Below are positions 24,943 through 34,156 of a DNA stretch of 45,785 bases, piece after piece. How positions within the stretch are numbered: the stretch's first letter is position 1; every line of letters starts with the position of its first letter. The notes beneath the pieces were generated by a model. It was not told the DNA's origin, searched no databases, and was given only the letters and a program-made list of their open reading frames with translations. A program made the position numbers and the translations under genes. Source of the stretch: Prochlorococcus sp. AG-418-G23 (GTDB lineage: Bacteria > Cyanobacteriota > Cyanobacteriia > PCC-6307 > Cyanobiaceae); the NCBI GenBank assembly GCA_003214195.1, contig QCLY01000008.1, positions 1 to 45,785 on the forward strand. The letters run 5' to 3'.

Positions 24943-25130
24943 TATTTATGCTTATTTATTTTAAGATTAGACCCTATTTTCTTAATTTGGAACCCTTATC
25001 TAAAGATTTGTGCGATTTATATAGATTAAAAACATATAAAAGTTTATTTACATTTTATTTTTCTACTCTGTTCTGTAAGAAGGTTTTGTTAAGCTATTAC
25101 TGAATTTATAAATTGAATTTAAATTTCATC

Positions 25131-25268
25131 ATGGATATTACATTTGCATCATTAATTTTTGCCTCTCGCACTATCCCTACAGATTTTGGATTAGTGGCGG
25201 CAGCTATAGCTGGAGCTGGAAGTCTGCTATTCATTGCTTTAAGATTTGTGCCTGATGCAAGTAATTAA
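25131..25268 (+). CDS. 45-residue single-pass membrane protein, unassigned
   Basis: ATG to TAA frame encoding 45 residues: MDITFASLIFASRTIPTDFG, then a hydrophobic segment LVAAAIAGAGSLLFIALRFV and the tail PDASN. The codon pattern and a single clean membrane helix suggest a real gene. It has the size and shape of photosystem or cytochrome b6f small subunits, but I cannot match it to PsbI, K, L, M, N, T, X, Y, Z, Psb30, PsaI, J, M or PetG, L, M, N. It stands alone with about 190 bp upstream and 80 bp downstream. Confidence 0.6.
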   Translation: MDITFASLIFASRTIPTDFGLVAAAIAGAGSLLFIALRFVPDASN

Positions 25269-25349
25269 ATAACAGGAAATCTTCAACACAATATATTTGT
25301 CTCTCAACTTTGTTTTGAAAATAGATTCAATTTATTTCTTAACTTGACA

Positions 25350-25712
25350 ATGAATAAATGGGTTTTGCTTGAACATAAAGTCTATTCTCAGAACTCATTA
25401 GATATTCATTATGATTTTCTAGTTGAGAATAGAGTTGATTGTTTAACTTGGAAATTTTTAAAACTACCCTTATTAAATCAAGCTTCTATAGAAATTTTTA
25501 AACAGCCAAATCATAAACTTGTATGGCTAAATAGGTTGGAACATGAACTTTCTGGGAATCGAGGCTTTGTAAGAAGAATTGATCATGGAACATTCAAAAT
25601 TGTTAGAGATAAAATTGAGTCTGAATGTTTTAGATTCATTTTGGACGGTAAAATTCTTCATGGCTTGTTTGAAATTTCGGGCAATTCTTGTAAATTAAGA
25701 AAAAATATTTAA
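25350..25712 (+). CDS. Small protein resembling the LigD N-terminal phosphoesterase domain
   Basis: A 120-residue single-domain protein. Features shared with the LigD N-terminal 3'-phosphoesterase-like family are the start WVLLEHKVYSQNSLDIHYDF (compare Q/EHxxxxxHYDF), LTWKF in the place of the family's W(A)xPKG, then ELSGNRGFVRRIDHGTF and GKILHGLFEI. Some catalytic residues of true LigD phosphoesterase may be missing, so activity is uncertain. No ligase or Ku gene is nearby. ATG at 25350 is preferred to a TTG two codons upstream. It lies 76 nt before smc on the same strand. Confidence 0.5.
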   Translation: MNKWVLLEHKVYSQNSLDIHYDFLVENRVDCLTWKFLKLPLLNQASIEIFKQPNHKLVWLNRLEHELSGNRGFVRRIDHGTFKIVRDKIESECFRFILDGKILHGLFEISGNSCKLRKNI

Positions 25713-25788
25713 TCTGCATTTATAAATAATCGTAATATTTCTATTGAGATTTTGTTCAAATTGGTTATTCTTATTTAGCTATTGAGAC

Positions 25789-28700
25789 TTGAGATTGGTA
25801 TATATCAATCAGGTCGAGTTTGAAAATTTTAAATCTTTTGGGGGAAGTGTAAAAATTCCTCTAGAAGAGGGTTTTACTGTGGTTACTGGTCCAAATGGTT
25901 CTGGGAAAAGCAATATTTTAGATGGAATTTTATTTTGTTTAGGTTTAGCTAACAGTAGAGGGATGAGAGCTGAAAGATTACCAGATCTCATTAATAATTC
26001 AAAAGTTAAAGATGGTAAATCATCTGAAACTTTCGTATCAGTAAAATTTAATATTCAAGATTGGTCTCCAAGAGAGGATCTTCCACCCTTAGAGTTAGAA
26101 GAAGATGAAATTGTACTTAATAAGGGTCAAAAAGAATGGGTAGTTTCTAGAAAATTACGGCTTATGCCAGGTGGTTCTTATGCTTCGACTTATACTTCTG
26201 ATGGAAAACAATGTACCTTGCAACAAATACAAAAAATATTGAGGGATATTAGTGTTGACCCAGAGGGTAGCAATGTTGTTATGCAGGGCGATGTAACAAG
26301 AATCGTATCAATGAATAATAAGGAGAGGAGAAATCTTATTGATGAATTAGCAGGAGTTGCACTATTTGATACAAGAATAGAACAAACTAATGCAAAATTA
26401 AATGACGTTTTTGAAAGACAAGAAAGATGTGAAATTTTAGAAAATGAATTGCAATCTAGTAAAAATAAGCTCGAAAAAGAATGTGAAAAAGCTAAGCGAT
26501 ATAAAGAGTTAAAGTCAAAACTATTTCAAATAATGGAACTAGAAAAAGTTCTTATTTTTGAGAAACAATTAAAGCATGTTGAATCTATAAAGCAGAAAGA
26601 GTCTGAAATTGAAAAAAATAAAATATTATTTAATGAACATAAGGAATCTCTCAATAAAGAAATATCAGTTTTAGAGGATGCTTTGAAAATACTTGTTGCT
26701 GAACTTAAGGAGAAAGGAGAGGATAAATTGATAAAAGTTAATAGTGATATTGGAAGCATTAATTCTAATTTAAGAGAACTTGATAGGATATCAAGCTTGA
26801 ATAAAGAAGAGGGTATTAAATTGCAAAAGCAAAGAGATGAAATTGCAATATCTAAGAGGAATATCGAGTCAGAAAAGATGAGACAAGAAAATTTTGATGA
26901 ACAATTTTTAAATAAATTGAACTTGCAAATTAATGATCTCACTTCTAAACATAAATCATCCAGAAAAAAACTTTCTGATGCAGCAGGAGAAACTGGAGAA
27001 TTCTCAAAACAAAGTATCAAAATAAATGCTGACCTTGAAAGCATCCAAAATATAATTAATCCATTGGAAGCAGAAAAAAGGAAATTTGAAGAAGAAACTA
27101 TTCAAAATAATATTCAAAAAGATGAAATATCTTTACAGATTGATGCCTTAGCTATAGAAGAGAAGAGACTGTGTGAGATAAATCAGAGAAAAAAAGAGTC
27201 TTCCGAAATTAAAAATAATAACTTAGTAAGTAATAGTTCAGAACTTAATACTTTAAAAAATGAAATTGATTTATTAAATAAAACTAAATTGAGACTAAAT
27301 AATGAGCAATTAAGGCTTGAAAAGGATTTATCTAGATTTGAGAGTAGAAAAGAAGCTTTAAATGAATCAAGAGGTTCACACGCTCTCAGGATTCTCTTAG
27401 AAGCAGGTTTAGAGGGTATACATGGATATGTAGCTCAATTGGGAAATGTCAGTGAAAAAAATAGATATGCATTAGAAATTGCTGCGGGAAATAGACTCGG
27501 ACAAATTGTTGTTGATAATGATCATATTGCTGCTAAAGCAATTGAGATTCTTAAAAAGAAAAAGGCAGGAAGATTAACCTTTCTACCTTTAAATAGACTT
27601 AAAATTCAAAAGAAGAATTATGCATTTTCAAGATTTGAAAATAATAGAGAGCCTGGATTTATTGATAAAGCTATTAATTTAATTACTTTTGATGAAGTTT
27701 ATTCAGATGTTTTTAGGTATGTTTTTGGAGATACTTTGGTTTTTTCAGATTTAGCCTCAGCTAGGTTATCCAAACAAAAAATTAGGTTAGTTACTTTAGG
27801 TGGTGAATTATTAGAAGCAAGTGGTGCTATTACAGGCGGTAGTAAGTTAAATAAAGATTTGGCCTATAGATTCGGAATTAATAATGATTTTGATGATTCT
27901 AATCCATTAAAAGAAAGATTATTGGTTATTGAAGAAGCTTTAAAAGAGTCAAATAATGATTTAATCATAAAAACCAATAGGCTTAGTAAATTAAGTTCTC
28001 ATCGCAGTCAAATTATTGAGGATTGTGCAGCATTTAGTAAAGAAATTGAAGTAAATCAGAATTCTCTGGAGGTTGTAATGCAAAGATCTGAGGAGTATAA
28101 ATCGAGATTAAAAAAACTTGAAAGTGCTAATAATCTATTATTAGAGAATTTAGATCGTTTGAAAAATGAATTGCAGCCTCATTATGAGAAATTTGATCAC
28201 TTACAGACCATTCTTAAAGCCAATTATGAAAAAAATCAGAATTCATCATTAAAAGCTATTAATGATGATTTCAACAATCTTGATAAAGAACTTGAATTAC
28301 TTATTAAGGAGAGAGATACATTATTAGAAAAGAAAAATCAATCTGCTTTAAATAAAGAACGTATAAATAATTCATTAAAAATCACATTATTGCAAGAAAA
28401 AAACTTGCAGGCATCCATCAAAGAACTTGCTATTGCTCATAGTGAATGGATCGAAAAAAGAGATAAATTTAAAAAAGAGCTTTTAGTCCTTGATAATCAA
28501 AAAAATTCTCTAGAAAAGGATTTAGGTTTATTGAGAAGGAAACGAGATGAATTAAACTCGTCAATTTCAAATAAAAGGCAAGAATTTAATAATTATCTTT
28601 TAAAGCTAGAATACTTAGAGAGAGATATTCATTCTCTCAAAGAAGAGATGAGGAGCGAGAAAATAAAATTAGAAAACTATAAAAAAGATTTACCTAATCC

Positions 28701-29379
28701 TTCTCCAGAGTTTGGAGAATACGAAGGGACGAGTCTTGAATCTTTGCAATTAGAAATATCGAATATAAATCTAAAGCTACAAAGTTTGGAACCTGTAAAT
28801 ATGTTGGCTCTTGATGAATTAGAGGAATTAATTGAGAGATTAAACGGTTTACGAGAAAAATTAGAAGTTTTATCTAACGAGAGATCTGAATTATTGTTAC
28901 GCATAGAAACCGTGTCGACTTTGCGTCAGGAGGCTTTTATGCAAGCATTTGTTGAGGTTGATAAACACTTCAGAGAGATTTTTGCAAATTTATCTGATGG
29001 AGATGGTTTTCTTCAGCTCGAAAATCCCAATTCTCCACTAGAAGGAGGCTTAACTTTAGTAGCTCATCCTAAGGGAAAAAATGTCCGAAGGTTGGCCTCT
29101 ATGTCAGGTGGTGAAAAATCATTAACTGCTTTAAGTTTTTTATTTGCTTTGCAAAAGTATAAACCTTCACCTTTTTATGCATTAGATGAGGTTGATAGTT
29201 TTTTAGATGGTATAAATGTTGAAAGGTTGTCAAAATTAATATCAAATCAGTCATCAAATGCTCAATTTATAGTAGTAAGTCATAGAAGGCCTATGATAAG
29301 TGCGTCAGAACGTACAATTGGTGTTGCGCAAGCAAAAGGTGCTCATACACAAGTTATTGGTTTACCAAATGCAGCATAA
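25789..29379 (+). CDS. smc: Chromosome segregation protein SMC
   Basis: Condensin ATPase that organises and separates chromosomes with ScpAB. The 1196-residue length is normal: Walker A GPNGSGKSN near residue 35, two long coiled coils, a hinge around residues 520-680 (GIHGYVAQLGNV to LVTLGGELLEASGAITGG), then the ABC signature MSGGEKSLTALSFLFAL and Walker B PFYALDEVDSFLDG near the end. The start is TTG at 25789 or, equally likely, TTG at 25795 (MVYINQVEFENFKSFGG). It is followed 45 nt later by the PRC-barrel gene on the same strand. Confidence 0.96.
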   Translation: MRLVYINQVEFENFKSFGGSVKIPLEEGFTVVTGPNGSGKSNILDGILFCLGLANSRGMRAERLPDLINNSKVKDGKSSETFVSVKFNIQDWSPREDLPPLELEEDEIVLNKGQKEWVVSRKLRLMPGGSYASTYTSDGKQCTLQQIQKILRDISVDPEGSNVVMQGDVTRIVSMNNKERRNLIDELAGVALFDTRIEQTNAKLNDVFERQERCEILENELQSSKNKLEKECEKAKRYKELKSKLFQIMELEKVLIFEKQLKHVESIKQKESEIEKNKILFNEHKESLNKEISVLEDALKILVAELKEKGEDKLIKVNSDIGSINSNLRELDRISSLNKEEGIKLQKQRDEIAISKRNIESEKMRQENFDEQFLNKLNLQINDLTSKHKSSRKKLSDAAGETGEFSKQSIKINADLESIQNIINPLEAEKRKFEEETIQNNIQKDEISLQIDALAIEEKRLCEINQRKKESSEIKNNNLVSNSSELNTLKNEIDLLNKTKLRLNNEQLRLEKDLSRFESRKEALNESRGSHALRILLEAGLEGIHGYVAQLGNVSEKNRYALEIAAGNRLGQIVVDNDHIAAKAIEILKKKKAGRLTFLPLNRLKIQKKNYAFSRFENNREPGFIDKAINLITFDEVYSDVFRYVFGDTLVFSDLASARLSKQKIRLVTLGGELLEASGAITGGSKLNKDLAYRFGINNDFDDSNPLKERLLVIEEALKESNNDLIIKTNRLSKLSSHRSQIIEDCAAFSKEIEVNQNSLEVVMQRSEEYKSRLKKLESANNLLLENLDRLKNELQPHYEKFDHLQTILKANYEKNQNSSLKAINDDFNNLDKELELLIKERDTLLEKKNQSALNKERINNSLKITLLQEKNLQASIKELAIAHSEWIEKRDKFKKELLVLDNQKNSLEKDLGLLRRKRDELNSSISNKRQEFNNYLLKLEYLERDIHSLKEEMRSEKIKLENYKKDLPNPSPEFGEYEGTSLESLQLEISNINLKLQSLEPVNMLALDELEELIERLNGLREKLEVLSNERSELLLRIETVSTLRQEAFMQAFVEVDKHFREIFANLSDGDGFLQLENPNSPLEGGLTLVAHPKGKNVRRLASMSGGEKSLTALSFLFALQKYKPSPFYALDEVDSFLDGINVERLSKLISNQSSNAQFIVVSHRRPMISASERTIGVAQAKGAHTQVIGLPNAA

Positions 29380-29424
29380 ACACACTTTTTTAAATTTATA
29401 CGTCAGAATAATAAAAAGGTATTT

Positions 29425-30480
29425 ATGAGTTTGTCTAACACATCTCCAAATCAGAGTCGTCCTAATTCTGTTCCTAGTGAGCGGTTATGGTTAAGGGCAG
29501 AATTGATGGGTACACAAGTTATTACTACTGATACTGGTAAGCGTTTAGGTGTAGTTGGTGAAGTTGTTGTTGATATTGATAGAAGAGAGGTGGTGGCTTT
29601 AGGGCTTAGAGATAACCCACTTACAAGATTTTTACCAGGTTTACCAAAATGGATGCCATTAGAAAGTATTAAGCAGGTTGGAGATGTTATTTTAGTCGAT
29701 TCTCTGGATTCATTAAGTGAAGGTTTTTCTCCAGAAAGATATGGAAAGGTAATTAATTGCCAAGTGATTACAGAATCTGGCCAACTTTTAGGAAGAGTTC
29801 TTGGTTTTTCTTTTGATATAGAGACAGGAGATTTGATTTCTCTTGTTGTGGGTGCAATTGGTGTTCCGCTTTTGGGAGAGGGAGTTTTAAGTACTTGGGA
29901 AATCTCTGTTGAGGAAATAGTAAGTAGTGGAACGGATAGGATTATCGTTTATGAAGGTGCTGAAGAAAAATTGAACCAATTAAGTAGTGGGCTACTTGAA
30001 AAACTTGGAGTTGGAGGTTCTGCCTGGGATGAGAGGGATGCAAGTGGATACTCATCAAATCTTGTGCCTGTTGAGAATCAGTTACTATCTGGAACAGAAT
30101 CGGAAGAACAAAATAGTTTTATTGAAGAATATGAAGAAGAAATTGTTAGAGAAGATGATTATGAAGATGCAGATGAAGATTATGAAGATGAACTTGAATA
30201 TGTTGAGATAAAGAGTTCTTCGGAAGAAATAAATACTAGAAAAAAGCTATATATGGAGAATGATTATCTTGATCAGACTAAGAATCAAAATAATTTTGAA
30301 AAAATAGATGAAGAAAATAATATTGATTTTAAACAAAAGAAAAAATCAAATACTAGTTTTGTATCGAAAAGACCAATTCAGAATGCAAATGAAACCCTAG
30401 ATATTGAGCCATTAGAAGATAAAAATTTAGTTAAAGAGAAGGAAGAATTAGAAAAATTTGAAATTGATGATCCTTGGTAA
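29425..30480 (+). CDS. PRC-barrel domain protein with acidic C-terminal tail
   Basis: A 351-residue protein with two PRC-barrel-like domains (about 20-95, LWLRAELMGTQVITTDTGKR; and about 105-180, YGKVINCQVITESGQLLG), each of about 75 residues with strand-rich sequence. From residue 215 on it is disordered and very acidic (EEYEEEIVREDDYEDADEDY), then mixed charged to the end. PRC barrels occur in RimM and photosynthetic reaction-centre H subunits; cyanobacterial two-barrel proteins of this kind are widespread, with an uncertain role. It ends directly against the convergent LpxB-like gene (stops at 30480 and 30481). Confidence 0.82.
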   Translation: MSLSNTSPNQSRPNSVPSERLWLRAELMGTQVITTDTGKRLGVVGEVVVDIDRREVVALGLRDNPLTRFLPGLPKWMPLESIKQVGDVILVDSLDSLSEGFSPERYGKVINCQVITESGQLLGRVLGFSFDIETGDLISLVVGAIGVPLLGEGVLSTWEISVEEIVSSGTDRIIVYEGAEEKLNQLSSGLLEKLGVGGSAWDERDASGYSSNLVPVENQLLSGTESEEQNSFIEEYEEEIVREDDYEDADEDYEDELEYVEIKSSSEEINTRKKLYMENDYLDQTKNQNNFEKIDEENNIDFKQKKKSNTSFVSKRPIQNANETLDIEPLEDKNLVKEKEELEKFEIDDPW

Positions 30481-31749
30481 TTAATAAAGTTTTCTTATGG
30501 AATCAAGAATTATATAAGCAAGTTTTTCTGTAGCACCTTCTCCCCCTCTTTCTTTGAGTAAATTATCTTTAATTCTTTTTAGGTGATTTTTATTTTTAAT
30601 TAAAAATAATACCTCTCTCGCTATTTTTATTGGGGAAATATTCCCTATATGTTCTGGGACTATCATTTTTTTTGCTTTAATGTTAGGCCATGCATAAAAC
30701 TTCTTTTTTTTGAAATAGATTGATTTCACTAAAAAAGTTAGGAATCTATTTATGAATGAAATTTTTCCAAGTACTCCAAAAATGCCATCCCAAGCATTCA
30801 TCATATGTAAATGTTGAGTTGGTAGAACAACTAACATTGGTAGGGTGATGGCGGCTAATTCCGCAGTATTTGCACCCACAGTTGTAATTGCCAGATCACA
30901 TTCTTTTAATATTTCATAGCAAGGATGTTTTTTTATAAGATAAATTTTTGTATTTTTTGATGTTTCAATTACATAATCAAAATTTGAGTCTTTAGTTTCT
31001 TGTATTGTTTTGATTCTTGATGAGTAATATTTTGCAATAGGATTTTTTTCGCTTTGGAACAATAAATATTCACTTTTATTGGTAGTTGGGGCAATGGGGA
31101 TTATAAAATTTATATTTTTATTTTTTTTTGAAATATGATCCGCTATTTCTAGGAAGAAAGGAATTCCAACAGAGAGCTTAGCTTTCTTAGAGCCAGGCAA
31201 TAATGCAATATGGTGACTCTCTTTTTTGATTAAAGATATTTCACTATTTAGTTTAATATCTGCCATCAAATCGCCTATGATTTCACATTTATTTTTATAT
31301 CGTTTAGGAAGTAACTCTTTTACTTTTAAATTCATAGCTGCAATTTTGTTTGTCAATTGAGGCCATCGTGAAATCCATTCAGCATATGTGATATTTAAAT
31401 AACCTAATCTTTTAGCAAGTAAAATGCTCCAAAATTGATCCCCACCAAGGAAAATAACGATCCCTTTTTTTGGCCAATTTGCAAAAGAGTATGGCCTTAA
31501 TAATAACTTCCAAAAACTTTTTGATTTTGTAATTAATTCGAATTTATTCCATGAATTTGCTACGTCAAATTCTTTACCAGTTGCATTTGGGCAAGGAACT
31601 AATACTAATCTGAGAGTAAAATCAACTTTATTGTTGTTACCAATAGATTCATTTCTTTTGTTAAGCTCATCTACCACAGGTCTTACCCAAGTGGCTAATT
31701 CACCAGGACCATTAGAAACTATTACTACTGCAAGTGATTTTTTTTTCAT
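30481..31749 (-). CDS. Cyanobacterial LpxB paralogue (lipid-A-disaccharide synthase-like)
   Basis: A 422-residue glycosyltransferase-like protein. The N-terminal SLAVVIVSNGPGELATWVRPVVDEL and the C-terminal TVGANTAELAAITLPMLVVLP and ATEKLAY resemble LpxB (GT19), but true LpxB begins with a different GEVSGD motif, which here reads SNGPGELATW. It matches the cyanobacteria-restricted LpxB paralogue family. Sugar donor and acceptor are unknown. The frame stays open upstream through the tRNA-Leu gene, so the first 40 codons of the longest ORF are not real; the ATG at 31749 is chosen because the conserved domain starts right after it. Confidence 0.83.
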   Translation of the reverse strand: MKKKSLAVVIVSNGPGELATWVRPVVDELNKRNESIGNNNKVDFTLRLVLVPCPNATGKEFDVANSWNKFELITKSKSFWKLLLRPYSFANWPKKGIVIFLGGDQFWSILLAKRLGYLNITYAEWISRWPQLTNKIAAMNLKVKELLPKRYKNKCEIIGDLMADIKLNSEISLIKKESHHIALLPGSKKAKLSVGIPFFLEIADHISKKNKNINFIIPIAPTTNKSEYLLFQSEKNPIAKYYSSRIKTIQETKDSNFDYVIETSKNTKIYLIKKHPCYEILKECDLAITTVGANTAELAAITLPMLVVLPTQHLHMMNAWDGIFGVLGKISFINRFLTFLVKSIYFKKKKFYAWPNIKAKKMIVPEHIGNISPIKIAREVLFLIKNKNHLKRIKDNLLKERGGEGATEKLAYIILDSIRKLY

Positions 31750-31774
31750 TGCAGTCACCCTTGAATACATCAGA

Positions 31775-31856
31775 TGCGGACGGCGAGACTTGAACTCGCA
31801 AGGCCTAAGCCACACGCTCCTTAGACGTGCGCGTCTACCAATTCCGCCACGTCCGC
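31775..31856 (-). tRNA. tRNA-Leu (anticodon AAG)
   Basis: An 82-nt class II tRNA on the minus strand: acceptor GCGGACG/CGTCCGC, D stem GCG/CGC with loop GAATTGGTAGA, anticodon stem CACGT/GCGTG around loop CTAAGGA (anticodon AAG at 31820-31822, T33 present), long variable arm, and T stem GCGAG/CTCGC with loop TTCAAGT. Discriminator A; CCA is not encoded. It reads CUU and, if A34 is deaminated to inosine, CUC and CUA. It lies 25 nt upstream of the LpxB-like start on the same strand. Confidence 0.95.
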
Positions 31857-32114
31857 AAAGGGTTTTCAAGCACCTGTGGGTACCTAAACCTTAAAAATAT
31901 AATACATTATTGACTGGAACTAGGATCTTTTGATTAAAGAGAAATTTTGAATATTCATAAAATCTTTTCTATTGCATAAAACAAATATTTATACATATGT
32001 AACGTTCTAGGTTGTATTCTAAAAATGTCTTCTAATTCCAAAAAATTTTATAAATTGCTTTGGCAAAGAATTCTTATTTTAAGTCATTTTCATTTCTTAA
32101 ATTTATTTTTCATA

Positions 32115-33464
32115 ATGGTTGAGAAAGTTTTAATTGCTAATCGTGGAGAAATAGCTTTACGTATTGTCAGAAGTTGTAGAGAACTAGGTATTGCAACAGT
32201 TGCAGTTTTTAGTACCGTAGATAAAAAAGCATTGCATGTTCAGCTTGCAGACGAAGCTGTGTGTGTTGGAGATTCGTTGAGTAATAAAAGTTATTTAAAT
32301 ATCCCAAATATACTGGCTGCCGCTACATCTAGAGGCGTTGATGCCATTCATCCTGGTTATGGATTTCTTGCCGAAAATGATAAATTTGCTGAAATGTGTA
32401 ACGATCATGGCATAGTTTTTATTGGTCCATCTCCTGAAGCTATAAGATCTATGGGTGATAAATCTACAGCTAAAGAAACTATGGAAAAAGTAGGTGTACC
32501 AACAGTTCCTGGGAGTAAAGGTTTATTGTCAAACGTTGAAGATGCTTATAAATTAGCGGATGATATAGGCTATCCAGTAATTATCAAAGCAACTGCAGGA
32601 GGAGGTGGAAGAGGTATGAGATTGGTCGAAAAAGCTGATAACCTTGAAAAAATGTTTAAAGCAGCTCAAGGTGAAGCAGAAGCTGCTTTTGGTAATGATG
32701 GTCTATATATGGAGAAATTTATAAAGAAACCAAGACATGTAGAAATTCAGATTCTGGCAGATAGGTCGGGAAACGTTGTTCATTTAGGAGAGCGAGATTG
32801 TTCAGTTCAAAGAAGACATCAAAAGTTGTTGGAAGAGTCTCCTAGCCCGGCAATTAATAAAGAACTTAGAAAAAAAATGGGAAATGCAGCTATCGCTGCA
32901 GCAAAAAGTATAGGTTATGAGGGTGCTGGTACAGTTGAATTTTTGGTTGATGAGGATGATAATTTTTATTTTATGGAAATGAACACTAGGATTCAAGTTG
33001 AACATCCAGTTACTGAAATGGTTACTGGAGTTGACTTAATAGCTGAGCAAATAAAAATAGCAAGTGGTGCAAACTTAGACTTTAATCAAGGTGATATCCA
33101 ATTAAATGGTCATGCTATTGAATGTAGAATAAATGCTGAAGATCCTTCCCATAATTTTCGCCCTTCACCTGGAAAGATAACTGGATGGCTTCCCCCAGGT
33201 GGGCCTGGAGTAAGGGTTGATAGTCACGTTTATACAGGTTATGAAATACCTCCTTTCTATGATTCTCTTATTGGTAAATTAATAGTCTGGGGGAAAGATC
33301 GAAATTCTGCAATTAAACGTATGAATAGGGCTTTAAATGAATGTGCAGTTACTGGTATTCCTACAACAATTAACTTTCATTTAACTCTATTGAATAAAGC
33401 TAAATTTAAGGAAGGTAAAATACATACTAAATACGTTGAAGAAGAATTATTACCAAATTATTGA
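32115..33464 (+). CDS. accC: Biotin carboxylase subunit of acetyl-CoA carboxylase
   Basis: Carboxylates biotin on AccB with ATP and bicarbonate, the first half of malonyl-CoA formation. The 449-residue length equals that of typical AccC. Visible motifs: [20 protein letters not shown] at the start, the ATP-grasp glycine loop [24 protein letters not shown], the catalytic region [18 protein letters not shown] and [16 protein letters not shown]. The frame is open 90 nt further upstream, but [12 protein letters not shown] at 32115 is the conserved start. accB is not adjacent. Confidence 0.97.
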   Translation: MVEKVLIANRGEIALRIVRSCRELGIATVAVFSTVDKKALHVQLADEAVCVGDSLSNKSYLNIPNILAAATSRGVDAIHPGYGFLAENDKFAEMCNDHGIVFIGPSPEAIRSMGDKSTAKETMEKVGVPTVPGSKGLLSNVEDAYKLADDIGYPVIIKATAGGGGRGMRLVEKADNLEKMFKAAQGEAEAAFGNDGLYMEKFIKKPRHVEIQILADRSGNVVHLGERDCSVQRRHQKLLEESPSPAINKELRKKMGNAAIAAAKSIGYEGAGTVEFLVDEDDNFYFMEMNTRIQVEHPVTEMVTGVDLIAEQIKIASGANLDFNQGDIQLNGHAIECRINAEDPSHNFRPSPGKITGWLPPGGPGVRVDSHVYTGYEIPPFYDSLIGKLIVWGKDRNSAIKRMNRALNECAVTGIPTTINFHLTLLNKAKFKEGKIHTKYVEEELLPNY

Positions 33465-33487
33465 GGAATAATACTGAGGAATAAATA
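33462..33487 (+). repeat. Tandem 13-bp repeat at the accC stop codon
   Basis: TGAGGAATAA occurs twice, 13 bp apart, the first copy starting with the accC stop codon. It is probably a small replication-slippage duplication. Confidence 0.5.
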
Positions 33488-33495
33488 AAAAAACT

Positions 33496-33801
33496 TTAAG
33501 AACTAGTTGTATGCAATGCTATTTTTATAAGGCCTTGCTGACCAACTAAAATTTCTCTAAAAAAACTTATAATTCCAATCCATATTACGGGTCCTATATC
33601 GACTCCTCCTATAGGGGGAATTAATTTTTTTGTTAAATTAAGAATAGAGTTTGAAGGTATTGAAATTAATAACCATAAACCTTTATTTAAAATAATTTTT
33701 GGGTACCAAGTAAGAATTAGTCTTATTAAAAAAACTATAGTTAGATATGAAAGAACAATTCCTAAACTAAGATCTAAAATTCGTAGAGCGTTTTCAGGCA
33801 A
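33496..33801 (-). CDS. YGGT family membrane protein
   Basis: A 101-residue protein with two membrane segments (about 12-32, LSLGIVLSYLTIVFLIRLILTW; and about 72-90, VIWIGIISFFREIL) separated by the family motif region ISIPSNSILNLTKKLIPPIGGVDIGP. YGGT (YlmG/Ycf19) proteins occur in cyanobacteria and plastids, where they are linked to nucleoid distribution, division and cytochrome maturation. The start is TTG (LPENALRILD); no ATG is available before the first helix. It converges on accC and diverges from psbX. Confidence 0.8.
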   Translation of the reverse strand: MPENALRILDLSLGIVLSYLTIVFLIRLILTWYPKIILNKGLWLLISIPSNSILNLTKKLIPPIGGVDIGPVIWIGIISFFREILVGQQGLIKIALHTTSS

Positions 33802-33891
33802 GGAAATAACAATAATTTAATTCATCTTAATAAATAACCCATTGAATAGTACTTAATTCGTATTATAAATTGAGAATTAAATATTTAAAAA

Positions 33892-34077
33892 GTGTTTCAA
33901 ATCTCAAGTTTATTACTAACTGCAAATTTCTCTGCTGAAGTCTCAAATAATTCTGCAGTTGGCATGATTGGCAGTTTTATTGCAGCAGCTTTACTTATCG
34001 TTGTTCCAGCTACTGCATTTTTGATTTATGTTAGTCAGAAAGATTCTCTTGATCGTACTTCTGCAGGAAGACGCTAG
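33892..34077 (+). CDS. psbX: Photosystem II reaction centre protein PsbX
   Basis: Single-helix subunit of photosystem II near cytochrome b559, in the thylakoid membrane. The 61-residue sequence has the picocyanobacterial form: a short lumenal stretch SLLLTANFSAEVSNNSAVG, helix MIGSFIAAALLIVVPATAFLIYV and stromal tail SQKDSLDRTSAGRR. GTG start. It precedes ycf66 by 79 nt on the same strand. Confidence 0.93.
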   Translation: MFQISSLLLTANFSAEVSNNSAVGMIGSFIAAALLIVVPATAFLIYVSQKDSLDRTSAGRR

Positions 34078-34156
34078 TTTTTGTAGAAGTTTTAAGTACA
34101 CTATATATATGGGGTGATTTAATTTGCCCTTTAAAAATTAATTTTGGAGAAAGAAT

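Noticed and set aside
26526-27044. 172-codon minus-strand frame inside smc
   Set aside because: Serine/leucine-rich shadow of the SMC coiled-coil coding strand; no independent support.
31750-31869. 40-codon N-terminal extension of the LpxB-like frame
   Set aside because: It is read through the tRNA-Leu gene, so it cannot be coding.
32025-32114. 30-codon upstream extension of accC
   Set aside because: The AccC family starts at [12 protein letters not shown]; the extension is probably 5' UTR.
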